From G963677915 sp963677915 (lineage in GTDB: Bacteria > Bacillota > Clostridia > Lachnospirales > Vallitaleaceae), in contig CAXXGE010000017.1 in the NCBI GenBank assembly GCA_963677915.2, forward strand, positions 1 through 11,973: a stretch of 11,973 nt of DNA, read 5' to 3'. A model generated the notes under the pieces. The model worked only from the letters and a program-made list of their open reading frames with translations. It made no database searches and was not told where the DNA came from. The position numbers and the translations under genes were made by a program. Of this stretch, positions 6,177 to 11,973 are shown piece by piece (the stretch's first letter is position 1; every line of letters begins with the position of its first letter).

Positions 6177-7656
6177 GGGTAATAGATATATAAAGGCCCG
6201 GGAACGGGTGAATAGCAGGAAAAAGGCATCAAGGCACATCCATTTCGGCTTTGTTATGTTTTTTCTGATTTTCGCCTATCTGATTTTTATGATTGTACTT
6301 TTCGGAGTTAAGGAAAACGTAACCTATACGACTGCCGATCCTGGTGTTCTGCTGTCATCGAATATTTTTGAAGGCTTAATGATCAAGAAAGAGACGGTTG
6401 TAGTCAGTCCTGGAACAGGTTCACTCAATTACCTGATGCCTGAAGGTGCTAAAGTCAAACTTAACCAGGCGGTCTGTGTTGTTGACAAAGACAATGCGAT
6501 GAGCAGCCTTCTTGAGGAAAGCATGAAAAACACAACCCGTTCCATTGACAGTGATGCTACCATTGGGAAAGGCAACAATGCCTATCTGCTCGCAACACTC
6601 AAGAATTATGTCATGAACGCAAACGATCGTGGATTCGACACGGTCTATACGGCCAAAAGAAATGTAGAACAGGCTGTTGTTGACATTCAGCGTTCAGCCC
6701 TGTTGGACGAAAATCCGGTTGTGGAAACGTTGGTTGGCAATCTGTCCACTTATGAAGATGCGCTGGCAAGCAACCTGAAAGTCGTACGTGCACCTGTCAG
6801 CGGCCTCGTGTCATATCGTTTCGACGGTATGGAAGATATTACATACGATTCCTTCGGGGTCAGAGACCTGGACAGGAAGCAGCAGTTCAAAGATGGGCTG
6901 AGACAGCAGGAAATCAACTCGGGAGACCTTCTGTATAAATTGACGGACAATTATCTGTGGCATATTGCAGCCGAAATTGACAGCAACGGCTATGAATATT
7001 TGAAAAGCAAGCAGGATGAAGGAATGGATTATGTAAGGATTCAATTGCTTGACTCAGAAAAACAGCTGGATGTCAAAATTGACAGGGTGTGGATTGAAAA
7101 CGGCAATTTTTATTGCGTTTTCGTTGTTGACCGGCTAATGAGCGAGTTCCTTCAAGTAAGGTTTGCAGATTTCAAGATCATCTATCAGGAATACAGCGGT
7201 ATAAAACTGCCGAATACATCCGTCGTAGACAGGAAATTCATCGAGATACCTGAAGAAGGCCTTGTTATCAGCGGAAAAAACGCCGGCATAGCAAGACTGG
7301 TACAAAGTGCGGATGCAGTTGGAAACATGACGCAGGTTTTCATAAGGATTCCCTATTATTATGTAGAGGACGGCATGGCGTATATACCTGTTACGGATGA
7401 AGTTGTTCCCGGGCTTGAAATATGCTATTTACAAGAGGGAGAGTCGGAACTGACAAAGCTTGTCCTGGGAAGCCCCACGACTTTAGAGGGGGTTTATGAG
7501 ATTAACAAAGGGTATGCAGCTTTCAAGATTGTTGAAACAGTGTACATGCAGGATGATTACAGAATTGTCAAGGATGACACACCCTATGGCGTTAGGGCTT
7601 TTGATAGAATCGCCACTGTGGGTGCGTCGGTAAATGAAGCTCAGATTTTACAATAG
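6160..7656 (+). CDS. Membrane-anchored HlyD/membrane-fusion-like adaptor protein
   Basis: The 498-residue product has a basic cytoplasmic N-terminus, a single transmembrane helix at about 29-49, and a long extracytoplasmic part. It shows the split barrel-sandwich layout of HlyD/membrane fusion proteins. The first half (about 75-108) includes the PEGAKVKLNQAV turn; a mostly helical insert spans about 112-206. The second half is KVVRAPVSGLVSYRFDG at about 207-223, followed by GDLLYKLTDN. A C-terminal beta-rich region with two GVYEINKG/PYGVR-like turns completes it. No ABC transporter, outer-membrane channel or cargo gene is nearby, so an efflux role is not supported by context. The position between a radical SAM gene and yggS-sepF suggests a role in the envelope or at the division site, which is inference. 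The TTG start is chosen from the upstream GGAGGAAGG. Confidence 0.8.
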   Translation: MKNTNEGNRYIKARERVNSRKKASRHIHFGFVMFFLIFAYLIFMIVLFGVKENVTYTTADPGVLLSSNIFEGLMIKKETVVVSPGTGSLNYLMPEGAKVKLNQAVCVVDKDNAMSSLLEESMKNTTRSIDSDATIGKGNNAYLLATLKNYVMNANDRGFDTVYTAKRNVEQAVVDIQRSALLDENPVVETLVGNLSTYEDALASNLKVVRAPVSGLVSYRFDGMEDITYDSFGVRDLDRKQQFKDGLRQQEINSGDLLYKLTDNYLWHIAAEIDSNGYEYLKSKQDEGMDYVRIQLLDSEKQLDVKIDRVWIENGNFYCVFVVDRLMSEFLQVRFADFKIIYQEYSGIKLPNTSVVDRKFIEIPEEGLVISGKNAGIARLVQSADAVGNMTQVFIRIPYYYVEDGMAYIPVTDEVVPGLEICYLQEGESELTKLVLGSPTTLEGVYEINKGYAAFKIVETVYMQDDYRIVKDDTPYGVRAFDRIATVGASVNEAQILQ

Positions 7657-7670
7657 ACAGGGATGATGAA

Positions 7671-8369
7671 ATGATACAGGAAAATTTAAAGGGTATACGC
7701 AGCAGAATTGATGCAGCTGCAGTTAGGGCTGGAAGACAACCTGAAGATGTGACACTGGTGGCGGTTTCGAAAACAAAGCCTATCGAAGTCCTGAAAGAAG
7801 CGTACGACGCAGGGATTCGACTTTTTGGCGAGAACAAGGTTCAGGAAATACGGGAGAAATTCGAATCGTTCGGGGACGACACCCAGTTCCACATGATCGG
7901 TCACTTGCAGACCAACAAGGTAAAGTACATCGTTGACAAGGTCACGTGCATTCACAGTGTGGACTCTTTGAAACTGGCAATGAAGATACAGTCAGAGGCT
8001 GAGAAAAAATCCGTAGATGAAGTCGGTGTGCTGATTGAAGTGAATATGGCAGGCGAAGAGAGTAAATTCGGTGTGCTGCCGCGAGACCTAGAAACTTTGT
8101 TAAAGGAAATGTCCGTTCTAGACAGAGTGAAAGTGAGGGGCCTGATGACAGTCGCACCCTACGTAGAAAATCCGGAACTGAACAGGCCTGTCTTCAAGGC
8201 TTTGAGGGAACTTTCTGTTGACATGGCTAATAAAAAGCTCGATAATATTACTATGACTGAACTTTCGATGGGCATGACCGGCGATTTCGAGGTCGCTATT
8301 GAAGAAGGGGCCACGATGGTCCGGATCGGAACTGCCTTATTCGGAGAAAGAGACTATTCCAAGGAGTGA
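7671..8369 (+). CDS. yggS: YggS/YlmE family PLP-binding protein (PLP homeostasis)
   Basis: This 232-residue protein belongs to the YggS/YlmE/PROSC family, which binds pyridoxal 5'-phosphate in an alanine-racemase-type TIM barrel and controls cellular PLP and amino acid balance without a known catalytic reaction. The PLP lysine is K34 in VAVSKTKP. Other family blocks are LFGENKVQE (51-59), MIGHLQTNKVKYI, RGLMTVAPY, and the phosphate-binding end LSMGMTGDFEVAIEEGATMVRIGTALFGERDY. The usual MGMS reads MGMT here, a conservative change. AGGGATG lies a few bases upstream of the ATG, which is 14 bases after the HlyD-like gene. It precedes sepF by five bases, the same linkage as ylmE-ylmF in Bacillus. 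Confidence 0.96.
   Translation: MIQENLKGIRSRIDAAAVRAGRQPEDVTLVAVSKTKPIEVLKEAYDAGIRLFGENKVQEIREKFESFGDDTQFHMIGHLQTNKVKYIVDKVTCIHSVDSLKLAMKIQSEAEKKSVDEVGVLIEVNMAGEESKFGVLPRDLETLLKEMSVLDRVKVRGLMTVAPYVENPELNRPVFKALRELSVDMANKKLDNITMTELSMGMTGDFEVAIEEGATMVRIGTALFGERDYSKE
8361..8366 (+). promoter_or_regulatory. Ribosome binding site that fixes the sepF start
   Basis: AAGGAG at the end of yggS lies eight bases before the ATG at 8375. The in-frame GTG at 8366 overlaps the site itself, so the ATG, giving the usual MAKFMDK N-terminus, is preferred. Confidence 0.75.
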
Positions 8370-8374
8370 AAAAT

Positions 8375-8860
8375 ATGGCAAAATTCATGGATAAAATGAT
8401 GGATATGATGAAACTCAATGACTATGAGGATGAAGAAGAAATCGATATCCATCTTGAAGAAAACCCTCCAGCAGAGGAAAGTCAGAGAAGCAGCAAGACT
8501 TTCAAAAGCTTTGCTGGCGGCAGGCAGCAAGGCAACCATTCAGCGAATGTAGTGAATTTCCAGACCAGCGTCAAGATGGAAGTTGTTGTCATTCAGCCTG
8601 AAAGTTATGATGAAGCGCAGGACATCTGTGACCATATCAAGAGCCAGAGGCCGGTCATCATCAATCTTGAAAACCTGGAAAGATCCATAGCTCAGAGAAT
8701 TATGGATTTTGTAAGCGGATCGATTTATACTTTGAACGGCAACGTGCAAAGGGTCACCAACAACATATTCATCATCGCTCCTGAGAATATCGATGTTGCC
8801 GGCGACTTTAGGGAAGAACTCAAGACGAACGGCATTATTCTTCCGTGGAATAACGACTAA
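8375..8860 (+). CDS. sepF: Cell division protein SepF (FtsZ membrane anchor)
   Basis: SepF tethers and bundles FtsZ filaments at the membrane and supports septum formation. The 161-residue product has the three expected parts. A methionine-rich amphipathic N-terminal helix (MAKFMDKMMDMMKL) serves as the membrane anchor. An acidic, disordered linker runs from about 15 to 60. The C-terminal SepF core (about 65-150) carries VVVIQPESYDEAQDICDHIK, RPVIINLENLERSIAQRIMDFVSG and YTLNGNVQRVTNNIFIIAPENIDV. Length and domain order are normal. In Bacillus the same gene (ylmF) lies in the same order with ylmE, ylmG, ylmH and divIVA, so both sequence and neighbours agree. Confidence 0.96.
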   Translation: MAKFMDKMMDMMKLNDYEDEEEIDIHLEENPPAEESQRSSKTFKSFAGGRQQGNHSANVVNFQTSVKMEVVVIQPESYDEAQDICDHIKSQRPVIINLENLERSIAQRIMDFVSGSIYTLNGNVQRVTNNIFIIAPENIDVAGDFREELKTNGIILPWNND

Positions 8861-8869
8861 GGTGCCGTG

Positions 8870-9154
8870 ATGTTGATATTAAAGACGCTGCTGTATTTCA
8901 TTTACGTACTGGAGGCCCTTGTTTTTGCGAGGGTAATCCTGTCATGGCTTCCTGCAATGAATAAAGGGCGTTCTCTTGTCCAATTTATAGTGACTGTAAC
9001 AGAAACGCTGCTGCAGCCGATCCGGAGCATCATCAAAAAATCAGTGCTGGGCGGATCGGGCAATGGTCTGAGACTCGACTACGCACCTTTGGTAGCGTTC
9101 CTGATACTGGATGCGCTCTCAAATCATATCCGTCAGTTGATGGTAGGCCTATAA
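8870..9154 (+). CDS. YggT/YlmG family integral membrane protein
   Basis: This 94-residue protein has two hydrophobic segments (about 4-25 and 70-85) flanking a loop with the family signature LLQPIRSIIKK and LDYAPLVAFLILD. The RVILSWLP motif near residues 21-28 is diagnostic of YggT/YlmG. The molecular role is not firmly known; relatives affect envelope or division processes and, in plastids, nucleoid and thylakoid organisation. The ATG at 8870 is preferred because AAGGTG (8859-8864) lies five bases upstream; a GTG at 8867 would be only two bases from it. The stop codon shares its final A with the ylmH start (TAATG), so translation is probably coupled. Confidence 0.92.
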   Translation: MLILKTLLYFIYVLEALVFARVILSWLPAMNKGRSLVQFIVTVTETLLQPIRSIIKKSVLGGSGNGLRLDYAPLVAFLILDALSNHIRQLMVGL

Positions 9155-9918
9155 TGCATAACCGGGATGACGGTTTGCTGATCAGGAAATGTGAAGACAA
9201 GGCAAGAGCTGCAGACAAGTACGGTTATTTCACACATACCGGATTCCTTGATCTGCATGAACAATCATTGGTCCAGGAAAGACTCGCCCTGCCTCAAGGC
9301 ATAACAGCAATGCTGCAGGGAGGTTATCCGGAATCAGAACGTCAGATGGCGATTTTCGTCCCTGACGTTTTTTCAGAATCGGATCTATATGCCATGCTTC
9401 CGATAAAAGCCATACGTATCGATGAGACCGGCAGAGATGGCAAAGCACCCTCGCACCGGGATTATCTTGGTGCCTTGGTTGGCCTGGGGCTTTCAAGGGA
9501 AAAGCTGGGCGATATCTTAGTAGATAATAAAGGCGCATGGGTATTTTGTGTGCTTGACATTGCAGTTTTTATAGCTGAAAACCTTGTGCAGGTTGGCAGG
9601 AGCAAGGTTTCGGCCTATATTGCTGAATGCCTGGATGTCGAAGTGACTCGTAAGTTTGAGGCGATTACGGCTACCGTCGCATCCAACAGGCTTGACAATA
9701 TTGTCAAAGCTGCAGCCCATATGGGAAGAAAACAGGCGTCCGACGCAATAAAAGGCGGCAGAGTGTTCATTAACGGACGGGAATGCCTTAAGGTGGACTG
9801 TGCGGTAGAGGAAGGGAAAGTACTGTCTGTTAGAGGCGTAGGTAAATTCATATTGGCCGAAGCGTCCCAAACCACAAAAAAAGGGCGTATTGCCATTAAA
9901 TTTCACAAGTACATTTGA
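9154..9918 (+). CDS. ylmH: YlmH family S4-domain RNA-binding protein
   Basis: YlmH is a conserved Gram-positive RNA-binding protein associated with the ribosome, with recent evidence in Bacillus for a part in rescue of stalled large subunits, similar to RqcP. The 254-residue length is standard. The N-terminal part (about 1-80) has the family RKCEDKARAADKYGYFTHTGFLDLHEQ segment, and the middle has the RDYLGALVGLGLSREKLGDILV block. The C-terminal S4 domain (about 184-250) begins ASNRLDNIVKAAAHMGRKQAS and continues through GGRVFINGRECLKVDCAVEEGKVLSVRGVGKF. The start ATG overlaps the stop of the YggT gene by one base. It is 12 bases before divIVA, the same order as in Bacillus. Confidence 0.95.
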   Translation: MHNRDDGLLIRKCEDKARAADKYGYFTHTGFLDLHEQSLVQERLALPQGITAMLQGGYPESERQMAIFVPDVFSESDLYAMLPIKAIRIDETGRDGKAPSHRDYLGALVGLGLSREKLGDILVDNKGAWVFCVLDIAVFIAENLVQVGRSKVSAYIAECLDVEVTRKFEAITATVASNRLDNIVKAAAHMGRKQASDAIKGGRVFINGRECLKVDCAVEEGKVLSVRGVGKFILAEASQTTKKGRIAIKFHKYI

Positions 9919-9930
9919 TAGGAGGCTGCT

Positions 9931-10392
9931 ATGCTGACACCGTTGGATTTGGAATCAAAATCGTTTTCCAAAGGCTTTGGCTACAATGCACATGAAGTTA
10001 AGATGTTCATGCGTGAAGTCATAGCCAATTACGAGAGACTATATAAGGATAATATTGAATTAAAGGACAAGATTTCCCTTTTGAATGACGGGATTCAGTA
10101 CTATAAAACCATGGAGGAGACGTTGCAGAATGCCCTTATTCTTGCGGAAAAAACAGGAGAGGAAACACGCTCTGCAGCAAGGAAAAAAGCTGAGCAGATT
10201 GTCAAGGAAGCCGAGCTGAATGCAAAAGAAATCATACAGAATGCTCATCGGGAAGTGGACGACGTCTACCAGCAAAAAGAAAACCTGCTCAGGCAGTTTG
10301 AAGCGTCCAAACTTCAGATCACACAATTCCTGAAAAACCAGCTGACTTGGATTGAACAGACAGGACCGATAGAGAAGAAAGAGGATCAATAA
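9931..10392 (+). CDS. divIVA: DivIVA-domain cell division/polarity protein
   Basis: DivIVA binds negatively curved membranes at poles and septa and recruits partners such as the Min system, chromosome-anchoring and wall-synthesis proteins. The 153-residue product has the N-terminal lipid-binding domain (LTPLDLESKSFSKGF, then HEVKMFMREV, about 2-30), then a long coiled coil rich in charged and alanine residues (about 32-140). The membrane-inserting phenylalanine of B. subtilis (F17) corresponds to F16, but the next conserved arginine (R18, in RGY) is absent: the sequence reads GFGYN. AGGAGG at 9920-9925 lies five bases before the ATG. A GpsB-like paralogue is unlikely given the length and the ylmH linkage. 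It is one base from aroB. Confidence 0.93.
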   Translation: MLTPLDLESKSFSKGFGYNAHEVKMFMREVIANYERLYKDNIELKDKISLLNDGIQYYKTMEETLQNALILAEKTGEETRSAARKKAEQIVKEAELNAKEIIQNAHREVDDVYQQKENLLRQFEASKLQITQFLKNQLTWIEQTGPIEKKEDQ

Positions 10393-10393
10393 T

Positions 10394-11491
10394 ATGCAAG
10401 TTCTTGAAGTGAAGACACCCCAACAAACATATCCGATTCTTTTTGAATCATCCTTTGACAAGCTTGCGGCAAGTATCATGCAAACGGGCAATCAGTACAG
10501 CCGCATCGGAATCATTACCGATGACAATGTCGGTGCTGTTTACCTGGAAGAAATCGGTGCGGCGCTTTCGCCGCTGAAGAAGAACATTCATTTCTATTCA
10601 TTCACACCGGGCGAGAAAAGTAAAAATTTCGAAACGCTGAACGGCATCTATGATTTTCTGATTGAATCCAAATTCGACAGAAAGTCACTTTTGATTGCAC
10701 TTGGCGGCGGTGTCGTCGGCGATATGACCGGCTTTGCGGCTGCAACTTACATGCGTGGGGTTGATTTTGTCCAGGTCCCGACGACGGTTCTGGCACAGGT
10801 CGACTCCAGCATAGGCGGAAAGACAGGAATGGATTACAAAGGTTATAAGAACATCATAGGCGCTTTCTATCAGCCGCAACTGGTGTATATCAATACGGCC
10901 ACACTCAAAACGCTGCCTGAAAGGGAATTCAATGCAGGAATGGCTGAGGTGGTGAAACACGGCTTGATACGCAGCGCTGACTACCTGACATTCCTTGAGA
11001 ACAATGTGGATGCTATAAAGTCCCTGGACCACAAAGCCATTACAAAAATGATCATGCAATCATGTGATATTAAAGCGGCCGTTGTTTCAGCAGATGAAAA
11101 AGAGGCCGGCCTGAGGGCCATCCTGAATTTCGGCCATACCATCGGCCATGCTGTTGAAAGGCTGAAAGAACTGACGCTGATTCACGGGGAGTGTGTTGCC
11201 ATTGGAATGGTTGCAGCACTTGATATGTCGGTGGCAAAAGGCACTCTAAGCGGCGATGAGGCCGAAAGAGGCAAGCGTGCCATAGCGCTGTATGGCCTGC
11301 CCATGTCAGTTGCTGATTTGAAAAATGATGAGATATTCAACGAGCTCTTCCATGACAAAAAAACACAGCACAACAAACTCAACTTCGTACTGCTTGACGG
11401 TATCGGAAGCTGTTACATCAGCAAAGATGTGGAAAGAAGCATCATTGATATCGGCATTGAAGGAATCAATGAAAATGGAGTCGGGCAATGA
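10394..11491 (+). CDS. aroB: 3-dehydroquinate synthase
   Basis: AroB converts 3-deoxy-D-arabino-heptulosonate 7-phosphate to 3-dehydroquinate, the second step of the shikimate pathway, using NAD and a divalent metal. The 365-residue length is normal. The NAD-binding GGGVVGD (104-110) and the active-site stretch VPTTVLAQVDSSIGGKTG (128-145) are intact. The metal ligands are E185 in GMAEVVKHG, H248 in NFGHTIGH and H264 in HGE. All expected catalytic residues are visible, so it should be active. No other shikimate gene is in the window; it sits between divIVA and lspA, where ileS lies in Bacillus. It starts one base after the divIVA stop and overlaps lspA by four bases (ATGA), so translation is coupled. 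Confidence 0.97.
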   Translation: MQVLEVKTPQQTYPILFESSFDKLAASIMQTGNQYSRIGIITDDNVGAVYLEEIGAALSPLKKNIHFYSFTPGEKSKNFETLNGIYDFLIESKFDRKSLLIALGGGVVGDMTGFAAATYMRGVDFVQVPTTVLAQVDSSIGGKTGMDYKGYKNIIGAFYQPQLVYINTATLKTLPEREFNAGMAEVVKHGLIRSADYLTFLENNVDAIKSLDHKAITKMIMQSCDIKAAVVSADEKEAGLRAILNFGHTIGHAVERLKELTLIHGECVAIGMVAALDMSVAKGTLSGDEAERGKRAIALYGLPMSVADLKNDEIFNELFHDKKTQHNKLNFVLLDGIGSCYISKDVERSIIDIGIEGINENGVGQ

Positions 11492-11973
11492 TCGTGGTGA
11501 TACAGCTTGTTGCTGTGGCACTTCTGATTGCATTCGATCAGATGACAAAGCAGCTTGCTGTCGCCAATCTGCAGGGAAAGGAACCCATAGTCCTGATCAA
11601 CAAGGTTTTCGAATTGACCTATGTGGAGAACAGGGGCGCTGCTTTCGGGATATTCCAGAACAAAGTGATCTATCTGGCGATTTTCACTGGTCTGATTGTT
11701 TTGGCCATTGCCTATTTTGCATGGAAACTCCCAGTGAAAAAGCACTATTTGCCACTTAGAATCTGTCTGATCTTTTTGATGGCTGGTGCAGTTGGCAACC
11801 TTATCGACAGAATCCGGCTGAACTATGTCGTGGATTTCTTCTATTTCTCGCTGATCGATTTCCCGGTCTTCAATGTGGCGGACATCTACGTAGTATGCTC
11901 ATCCATTCTGTTTGCGTTCCTAATGATTTTCCATTACAAGGATGAGGATATGGCTGCTATTGGAAAAGGCAAG
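11488..11973 (+). CDS. lspA: Lipoprotein signal peptidase (signal peptidase II), 3' end outside the window
   Basis: LspA is the membrane aspartyl protease that removes signal peptides from diacylated prolipoproteins. The frame opens at ATG 11488, overlapping the aroB stop as ATGA, with GGAG at 11477-11480 seven bases upstream, and remains open to the window end (162 residues seen, no stop). Family motifs are clear: an N-terminal membrane helix with FDQMTK (16-21), VENRGAAFGIF (46-56), a second and third hydrophobic segment, GNLIDRI with catalytic D107, and VVDFF...FNVADIYV with catalytic D132. A final hydrophobic segment (about 133-148) completes the four-helix layout, so only a short cytoplasmic tail is probably missing. 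Confidence 0.95.
   Translation, partial: MIVVIQLVAVALLIAFDQMTKQLAVANLQGKEPIVLINKVFELTYVENRGAAFGIFQNKVIYLAIFTGLIVLAIAYFAWKLPVKKHYLPLRICLIFLMAGAVGNLIDRIRLNYVVDFFYFSLIDFPVFNVADIYVVCSSILFAFLMIFHYKDEDMAAIGKGK

Noticed and set aside
5646..6239. Long - strand frame opposite the radical SAM gene
   Set aside because: Composition is that of an antisense shadow, there is no recognisable motif, and the + strand frame is a well-supported family member.
11325..11759. Open frame on the + strand across the aroB-lspA junction
   Set aside because: It has no recognisable domain and lies in another frame from both aroB and lspA, whose catalytic motifs explain the same bases.
1..11973. tRNA, rRNA, CRISPR array, insertion sequence or attachment site
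   Set aside because: Gene coverage is nearly continuous with housekeeping genes, the few gaps are short and AT-rich, and no repeated spacer pattern, transposase or cloverleaf-like segment was seen.

Overview
The window is a dense, almost gap-free stretch of a low-to-mid GC Gram-positive genome. Strong AGGAGG-type ribosome binding sites, the minC-minD-minE-rodA-mgsA order, the yggS-sepF-yggT-ylmH-divIVA order and an anaerobe-type gene set point to class Clostridia (Bacillota). I cannot place it to genus from the sequence alone. Nearly all of it concerns cell shape, septum placement and envelope growth. No mobile element, CRISPR array, tRNA or rRNA is visible.

Region 1 (1-4660, + strand) opens inside a class B penicillin-binding protein (PBP2/MrdA type). 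An 86-base AT-rich gap with a possible promoter follows, then minC, minD, minE, rodA and a methylglyoxal synthase-like gene, tightly packed and ending at a strong hairpin terminator. MinC, MinD and MinE place the division site; RodA with PBP2 builds side-wall peptidoglycan. The last gene has the methylglyoxal synthase fold but lacks the catalytic aspartate.

Region 2 (4661-5231) holds one gene on the - strand, a small P-loop NTPase of unknown function. It is convergent with mgsA and divergent from the next operon.

Region 3 (5232-11973, + strand) looks like one long operon with overlaps or gaps of at most 14 bases: a YhcC/YtqA-type radical SAM protein, a membrane-anchored HlyD-like adaptor, yggS (PLP homeostasis), sepF (FtsZ anchor), a YggT/YlmG membrane protein, ylmH (S4-domain RNA-binding protein), divIVA, aroB (3-dehydroquinate synthase) and lspA (signal peptidase II, cut by the window end). 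This is the Gram-positive dcw-distal ylm-divIVA block, extended upstream by the radical SAM and HlyD-like genes and with aroB between divIVA and lspA.

The main surprises are substitutions in otherwise conserved motifs: the catalytic Asp of the MgsA-like protein is Gln, the GLPGE-type motif of the radical SAM protein reads NFPWD, the RGY motif of DivIVA reads FGY, and SYGGS of RodA reads SYGLS. Other points are the unknown P-loop gene and an inverted repeat around the putative -10 box upstream of minC.
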